From Mesobacillus maritimus (GTDB lineage: Bacteria; Bacillota; Bacilli; Bacillales; Cytobacillaceae): 64,000 bases of DNA. The translations under genes were made by a program, and so were the position numbers. Below, piece after piece: positions 60,600 through 64,000 of the stretch. The first letter of the stretch is position 1; each line of letters opens with the position of its first letter. The notes under the pieces are model-generated. The model saw only the letters and a program-made list of their open reading frames with translations, ran no database searches and was not told the DNA's origin. The stretch lies in the NCBI RefSeq assembly GCF_019749255.1, contig NZ_JACWFH010000007.1, positions 186,001 through 250,000 on the forward strand. The letters run 5' to 3'.

Positions 60600-61499
60600 A
60601 TGAAAATGAGAGTTTCAGCGGTTCAATATCATCTTCATACCATTAAGGCGTTTGAAGAATTTGCGGCCCAATGTGAGCATTACATCAAAACCGCTCAAGA
60701 ATATGGGTCCGAGTTTGTTTTGTTTCCCGAGTTTTTTACAACTCAACTGCTTTCCATTGGCAGTGAGCTTGAAACGAGTCTGACAATTAATGAATTACCC
60801 GGATTTACTGACCAATATTTAGATCTTTTTCAATCTTTTGCGATAAAAACAGGTATGCACATTATTGGTGGGACCCACATCATTTCACGTTACGGGAAGC
60901 TTTACAATGTAGCTCACCTTTTTTATCCAAATGGACGAATTGAGGAGCAGGCTAAATTGCATATTACTCCTAGTGAAATACAGGAGTGGAATATGTCCGC
61001 AGGTGATAGCTTTAGAGTGTTTGATACGGATAAAGGTCGAATAGCGATGTTGACTTGTTATGATATAGAGTTTCCAGAAATTGTCCGAATGGCCAAAGTG
61101 AAGGGTGCCGATGTGATTTTCTGCCCATCGTGTACAGATGAGCGTCATGGTTTTCATCGGGTACGTTACACTAGTCACGCTCGTGCAATTGAGAACCAGA
61201 TTTATGTTGTTCTAACAGGCACTGTAGGAAGTTTGCCGACAGTTGATTTTATGAGAGCGAATTTCGGGCAGGCAGCCGTGATTACTCCAAATGATATTCC
61301 GTTTCCACCAAAAGGACTGATGGTCGAAGGGGAGTTAAATCATGATATGGTGGTTACAGCTGATCTTGACCTTAATCTTTTGTATGAGGTACGTGAACGT
61401 GGCTCCGTTACTACCTGGCGTGACCGCCGAACGGATTTATACACTGATTGGGAGAAGGAAGAGAGAGTTAGTGCTAGGGACATTTCTTGGAATGAGTAA
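60600..61499 (+). CDS. Carbon-nitrogen hydrolase (nitrilase fold)
   Basis: ATG 60600 behind TTGGGGGGATTATCG. The 299-residue enzyme has the Glu-Lys-Cys triad: Glu in 'FVLFPEFFTTQ', Lys in 'EQAKLHITPSE', Cys in 'MLTCYDIEFPEI'. It resembles the amidohydrolase half of B. subtilis YhcX, which has an extra N-terminal acetyltransferase domain missing here. Members hydrolyse amides such as deaminated glutathione, N-carbamoyl compounds or omega-amides. Substrate unknown. A terminator follows. Confidence 0.9.
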   Translation: MKMRVSAVQYHLHTIKAFEEFAAQCEHYIKTAQEYGSEFVLFPEFFTTQLLSIGSELETSLTINELPGFTDQYLDLFQSFAIKTGMHIIGGTHIISRYGKLYNVAHLFYPNGRIEEQAKLHITPSEIQEWNMSAGDSFRVFDTDKGRIAMLTCYDIEFPEIVRMAKVKGADVIFCPSCTDERHGFHRVRYTSHARAIENQIYVVLTGTVGSLPTVDFMRANFGQAAVITPNDIPFPPKGLMVEGELNHDMVVTADLDLNLLYEVRERGSVTTWRDRRTDLYTDWEKEERVSARDISWNE

Positions 61500-61515
61500 C
61501 TTTGTAGCGATGTCG

Positions 61516-61541
61516 GACCAACTTTGTTGGTCTTTTTCTTT
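61516..61541 (+). terminator. Terminator of the nitrilase-fold gene
   Basis: GACCAAC / GTTGGTC hairpin with TTTTTCTTTT tail. Confidence 0.85.
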
Positions 61542-61629
61542 TGTTGGTGTAAACTATCTTTTGTTGAACTTAGTCAGTTCAATATTATCTTAGCTATTTC
61601 CTTGAAGGAAATAGGGAAGGAGAAGAGGT

Positions 61630-62346
61630 ATGCAGGAGTTAAAAGGTAAAACAGCGATTATTACTGGAGGTGGAAGAGGAATTGGTCGTGCAGCAGCCAT
61701 TGCCCTTGCACGAGAAGGTGTAAACATTGGGCTCTTAGGAAGAACTCTCACCAACTTAGAAAAAGTGACGGAAGAACTGGAAGCTTTTGGTGTGAATGTA
61801 TCCGGGGCGGCTGCAGATGTGGCGGATATTGAATCTGTTCAGCATGCTGTTGAGCATATTAAATCAGAGTTGGGTCCGATTGATATCTTAATTAACAATG
61901 CGGGAATTGCCAAATTTGGTGGGTTTCTTGAATTAGAACCTTCAGAGTGGGAGCAGATCATTAAGGTCAATTTAATGGGTACATATTATGTAACGAGAGC
62001 AGTCCTACCTGAAATGATAGAAAGAAGGACAGGCGATATTATTAATATCTCCTCAACTGCAGGACAAAAGGGAGCACCAGTGACAAGTGCTTATAGTGCA
62101 TCAAAGTTTGCTGTGCTTGGCCTTACTGAATCCTTATTGATGGAAGTGAGAAAGCATAATATTCGTGTCACAGCAATAACACCGAGTACCGTTGCAACAG
62201 ATTTGGCCGTTGAAAATAATTTAGTTGGTGAAAATACCGAAAAAGTCATGCAGGCTGAAGACCTCGCAGAAATGATTGTGGCTCAGCTTAAGCTACATCC
62301 TCGAGTGTTTGTAAAATCAGTTGGTCTTTGGTCGACTAATCCATAA
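61630..62346 (+). CDS. yoxD: Short-chain dehydrogenase YoxD
   Basis: ATG 61630 behind AAGGAGAAGAGG. The 238-residue SDR has '[15 protein letters not shown]', '[13 protein letters not shown]', '[20 protein letters not shown]' plus 'SKF' for the Ser-Tyr-Lys triad, and ends in 'VGLWSTNP', as B. subtilis YoxD does. It is FabG-like in sequence (3-oxoacyl reductase class) but not part of a fatty acid cluster; the natural substrate is unknown. Terminator follows at once. Confidence 0.92.
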   Translation: MQELKGKTAIITGGGRGIGRAAAIALAREGVNIGLLGRTLTNLEKVTEELEAFGVNVSGAAADVADIESVQHAVEHIKSELGPIDILINNAGIAKFGGFLELEPSEWEQIIKVNLMGTYYVTRAVLPEMIERRTGDIINISSTAGQKGAPVTSAYSASKFAVLGLTESLLMEVRKHNIRVTAITPSTVATDLAVENNLVGENTEKVMQAEDLAEMIVAQLKLHPRVFVKSVGLWSTNP

Positions 62347-62356
62347 GCAAGGAGAG

Positions 62357-62388
62357 CTGTCATACGTGTATGTATGGCAGTTTTTTTA
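62357..62388 (+). terminator. Terminator of yoxD
   Basis: CTGTCATAC / GTATGGCAG hairpin with TTTTTTT tail. Confidence 0.88.
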
Positions 62389-62603
62389 TTGTCTAAAAAT
62401 GATATCGATAGGGGAGGGGAGGCAGGATGCGGAGTTTGTACACTTTGTCCATCTGAGATGGACACTGAATTTTAGGTGATAGGAGCAGGTACTAAATATC
62501 ACTTGAAACAGTTAGGGGATGTAACTAATACAGAGGTGAATGCATATTTTCCTAGTATACAATTGTTCTTTATTGAGTATAACAACACCATTATATCTTG
62601 TTC

Positions 62604-62695
62604 TGTGGATAACTCCAAAATAGGACAAAAGACCTTGTGGATAAGAGTGGTTTGTGAATAAGTTTTTAGAAATGTGGATAACAGGATGTGGATTG
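62604..62695 (+). other. Cluster of DnaA boxes
   Basis: Within 92 bases, all in one orientation: TGTGGATAA at 62604-62612, 62636-62644 and 62673-62681 (perfect DnaA boxes, complement TTATCCACA), TGTGAATAA at 62653-62661 (one mismatch) and TGTGGATTG at 62687-62695 (two). A single perfect box is expected about once per 130 kb of both-strand random sequence, so three in 78 bases is far from chance. No oriC genes (dnaA, dnaN) are near. B. subtilis has such clusters outside oriC that limit initiation; this is a candidate of that kind. It lies in a 755-base gene-free region (62347-63101). Confidence 0.8.
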
Positions 62696-62772
62696 TTTGC
62701 CACCCTTTTTTGAATGAAAAAACAAAAGAGAGCAAAAGGTAAAAAAACCTGGATTGTGAAATTGAGCGAAGA

Positions 62773-62808
62773 TAGCTACCTTCAACCATAAGGGTGGCCT
62801 TTTTTATT
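62773..62808 (+). terminator. Orphan terminator-like hairpin
   Basis: GCTACCTT / AAGGGTGGC with one bulge, followed by TTTTTTATT. No gene ends before it; it may end an unannotated transcript through the DnaA-box region or be a relic. Confidence 0.5.
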
Positions 62809-63101
62809 AAACTGAATGGATCTTTATGACGTTTCTTAATTCTTGTTAATAAACTAGTAGGAAGAGCATCCTCTAATAAAAACCGTTGTAGTCTGCCAAT
62901 TTCTGATAATTGGCACCTTTTCTCACAAAACTCTTGTGAAGAATACTATATTGTGTTATCCTCACAAAAATCATCTAAAAAAGACAAGGATTATTTCAAT
63001 ATAAAGAACCACTAAGAAGGAAGAACAGAACCCTCTAATCCTCAAATGGTAAATAACAAGAAGTATTTTATGAAAAGCTATCAACAAAGGAGGAAAAATA
63101 G

Positions 63102-63641
63102 ATGCGTGATGTAACGCTTTTAGATATATTTGAACACCATATTACACAGAAATATGTTAAACGTTCAGGCTTTGCCCATGCCATTGCTGTTGCGTACCAT
63201 GCCTTCCATTTTGCGAAACAATATCATGAAGATGTTGATATTGCCACGAAAGCTGGATTTTTGCATGATATTGGTCATTTCACATGGTATCGAAACGGAA
63301 AGTGGGATTATGAATTGTATAGACAAAACGATATTCACCCAATCAAGGGAGCGGAAAGGGCCCATAAGCTTTTGATTCGTTTAGGTGAGAATCCGATTCA
63401 AGCCAAAACCATTGCGTTGGCGATTTTATTTCATACAGATTCCTTTTTGCCTTCAAATGATATCGAGAGAACACCTTTACAAAAGATTGTCAAATGGGCG
63501 GATGAGAAAGATGAGGAAGAAGGTGGTGCGCACCATTATAGAACGATAAATAAGGAGCGGGCGAGAGAGAGTATCATAAGGCTAGACAAAATGATTGATG
63601 AGGAACTACAAAGTTTTGAAAAGAAAAGATTGACGAAGTAA
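63102..63641 (+). CDS. HD-domain phosphohydrolase
   Basis: ATG 63102 behind AAAGGAGGAAAAAT. The 179-residue protein has the HD metal-binding set: His in 'SGFAHAIAVAYHAFHFA', the doublet in 'GFLHDIGHF', His in 'LFHTDSF' and Asp in 'IVKWADEKD'. Single-domain HD proteins hydrolyse nucleotides or other phosphate esters; the insertion 'WYRNGKWDYELYRQNDIHP' is like that in the YqeK/uncharacterised HD group. Substrate unknown. Own terminator at 63644. Confidence 0.87.
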   Translation: MRDVTLLDIFEHHITQKYVKRSGFAHAIAVAYHAFHFAKQYHEDVDIATKAGFLHDIGHFTWYRNGKWDYELYRQNDIHPIKGAERAHKLLIRLGENPIQAKTIALAILFHTDSFLPSNDIERTPLQKIVKWADEKDEEEGGAHHYRTINKERARESIIRLDKMIDEELQSFEKKRLTK

Positions 63642-63643
63642 AA

Positions 63644-63676
63644 AAACGAGCATATCGGTAGCTCGTTTTTTATTTT
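63644..63676 (+). terminator. Terminator of the HD gene
   Basis: AAAACGAGC / GCTCGTTTTTT hairpin with TATTTT tail. Confidence 0.9.
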
Positions 63677-63817
63677 GTCGTTAAACTCTTTAAGCAAATG
63701 TAGTTATATTCGTAGGAAGGCTATCGTGAAATAAACTGATTAATTGAAAATATTGAATTGTATTCCTATCAGATTAGGTGTATTTTAAGGGTAACAATCT
63801 ATATGGAGGGAATGCAC

Positions 63818-64000
63818 ATGAACGTTTTTGATGCGATTCAAAAAAGGCGAGAGATTACTCAATTCCAGATGAAAAAAGTTCCGCAAAATGAATTGGAACT
63901 GCTATTGGATGCAGGATACTTAGCGCCAACAGGGAATAACTTACCTTCAAAGGAGCTCGTTCTTGTTACGAATCAAGAAATGCTTCATCACTTGTCAAAA
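63818..64000 (+). CDS. Nitroreductase family protein, 3' partial
   Basis: ATG 63818 follows ATGGAGGGAATG (an in-frame ATG at 63812 overlaps it) and the frame is open to the window edge, 61 residues. 'VFDAIQKRREITQF', 'ELELLLDAGYLAPTGNNLPS' and 'LVLVTNQEM' are the usual first helices and FMN-contact loop of the nitroreductase fold (normally 'RRSxRxF' and 'APSxxNxQPW'). It would be a homodimeric flavin oxidoreductase; substrate cannot be judged from this part. Confidence 0.85.
   Translation, partial: MNVFDAIQKRREITQFQMKKVPQNELELLLDAGYLAPTGNNLPSKELVLVTNQEMLHHLSK

Noticed and set aside
62476-62789. Overlapping short frames on both strands across the DnaA boxes
   Set aside because: No ribosome sites, and the repeated TGTGGATAA explains the open reading on both strands.

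Overview
The window reads as chromosome of a spore-forming Bacillaceae (low-GC Firmicute, Bacillus/Neobacillus-like; the genus is inference). The reasons are AT-rich DNA, strong AGGAGG-type ribosome sites with frequent TTG/GTG starts, short hairpin-plus-T terminators, and a close match in order and motif to Bacillus genes: cwlJ, des-desK-desR, guaD/adeC, yoxD, yhfK and the YclM-type aspartokinase. I saw no prophage, insertion sequence, CRISPR array or rRNA operon. Most of the window is ordinary metabolic, transport and regulatory chromosome.

Layout. 1-5.4 kb: the end of a lysozyme-like gene, a 48-residue zinc-ribbon protein, a tRNA-like RNA with an abnormal anticodon arm, two CBO0543-type membrane proteins, a frameshifted DUF202 gene and an AtoE-type short-chain fatty acid transporter. 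5.6-9.6 kb: a substrate-binding lipoprotein whose two halves are in swapped order, then a cyclic-di-GMP-I riboswitch in front of a GGDEF-EAL protein. 9.7-14.2 kb: nirBD (nitrite to ammonia) behind a perfect TnrA/GlnR box, an HNH nuclease and an acetyltransferase. 14.5-21.2 kb: a full branched-chain amino acid ABC operon (livJHMGF) and an ABC-2 exporter pair. 21.3-30.8 kb: LrgB/CidA pair, a nagB remnant, DUF2243-CtaG, purine deaminases, a carboxylesterase, an AEC transporter and cwlJ.

31-44.7 kb: an Na+-dependent transporter, small enzymes, an orphan TorD-like chaperone, the cold-shock lipid system des-desKR, an acyl-CoA ligase, an SDR-QueA paralog-VOC operon and a sulfite-oxidase-fold molybdoprotein. 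45-53 kb: a GAF histidine kinase with a cysteine cluster and its response regulator, dipeptidase, catalase, an AbrB-type membrane protein and a MerR/coiled-coil protein with six 18-residue repeats. 53-64 kb: VOC protein, aspartase, a CcpA-site-controlled lactate oxidase family enzyme, HAD phosphatase, CoA-type NUDIX hydrolase, aspartokinase, nitrilase-fold hydrolase, YoxD, a cluster of DnaA boxes, an HD phosphohydrolase and the start of a nitroreductase.

Nitrogen and amino acid use recur as a theme (nirBD with a TnrA box, liv operon, ade/guaD, aspA, aspartokinase, dipeptidase), as do pieces that normally serve molybdoenzymes (TorD-like, sulfite-oxidase-like) whose main partners are not in the window. 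The strongest unexplained signals are the tRNA-like RNA at 858-942, the DnaA-box cluster at 62604-62695, the permuted binding protein at 5639-7318 and the 18-residue repeat array in the MerR-type protein.
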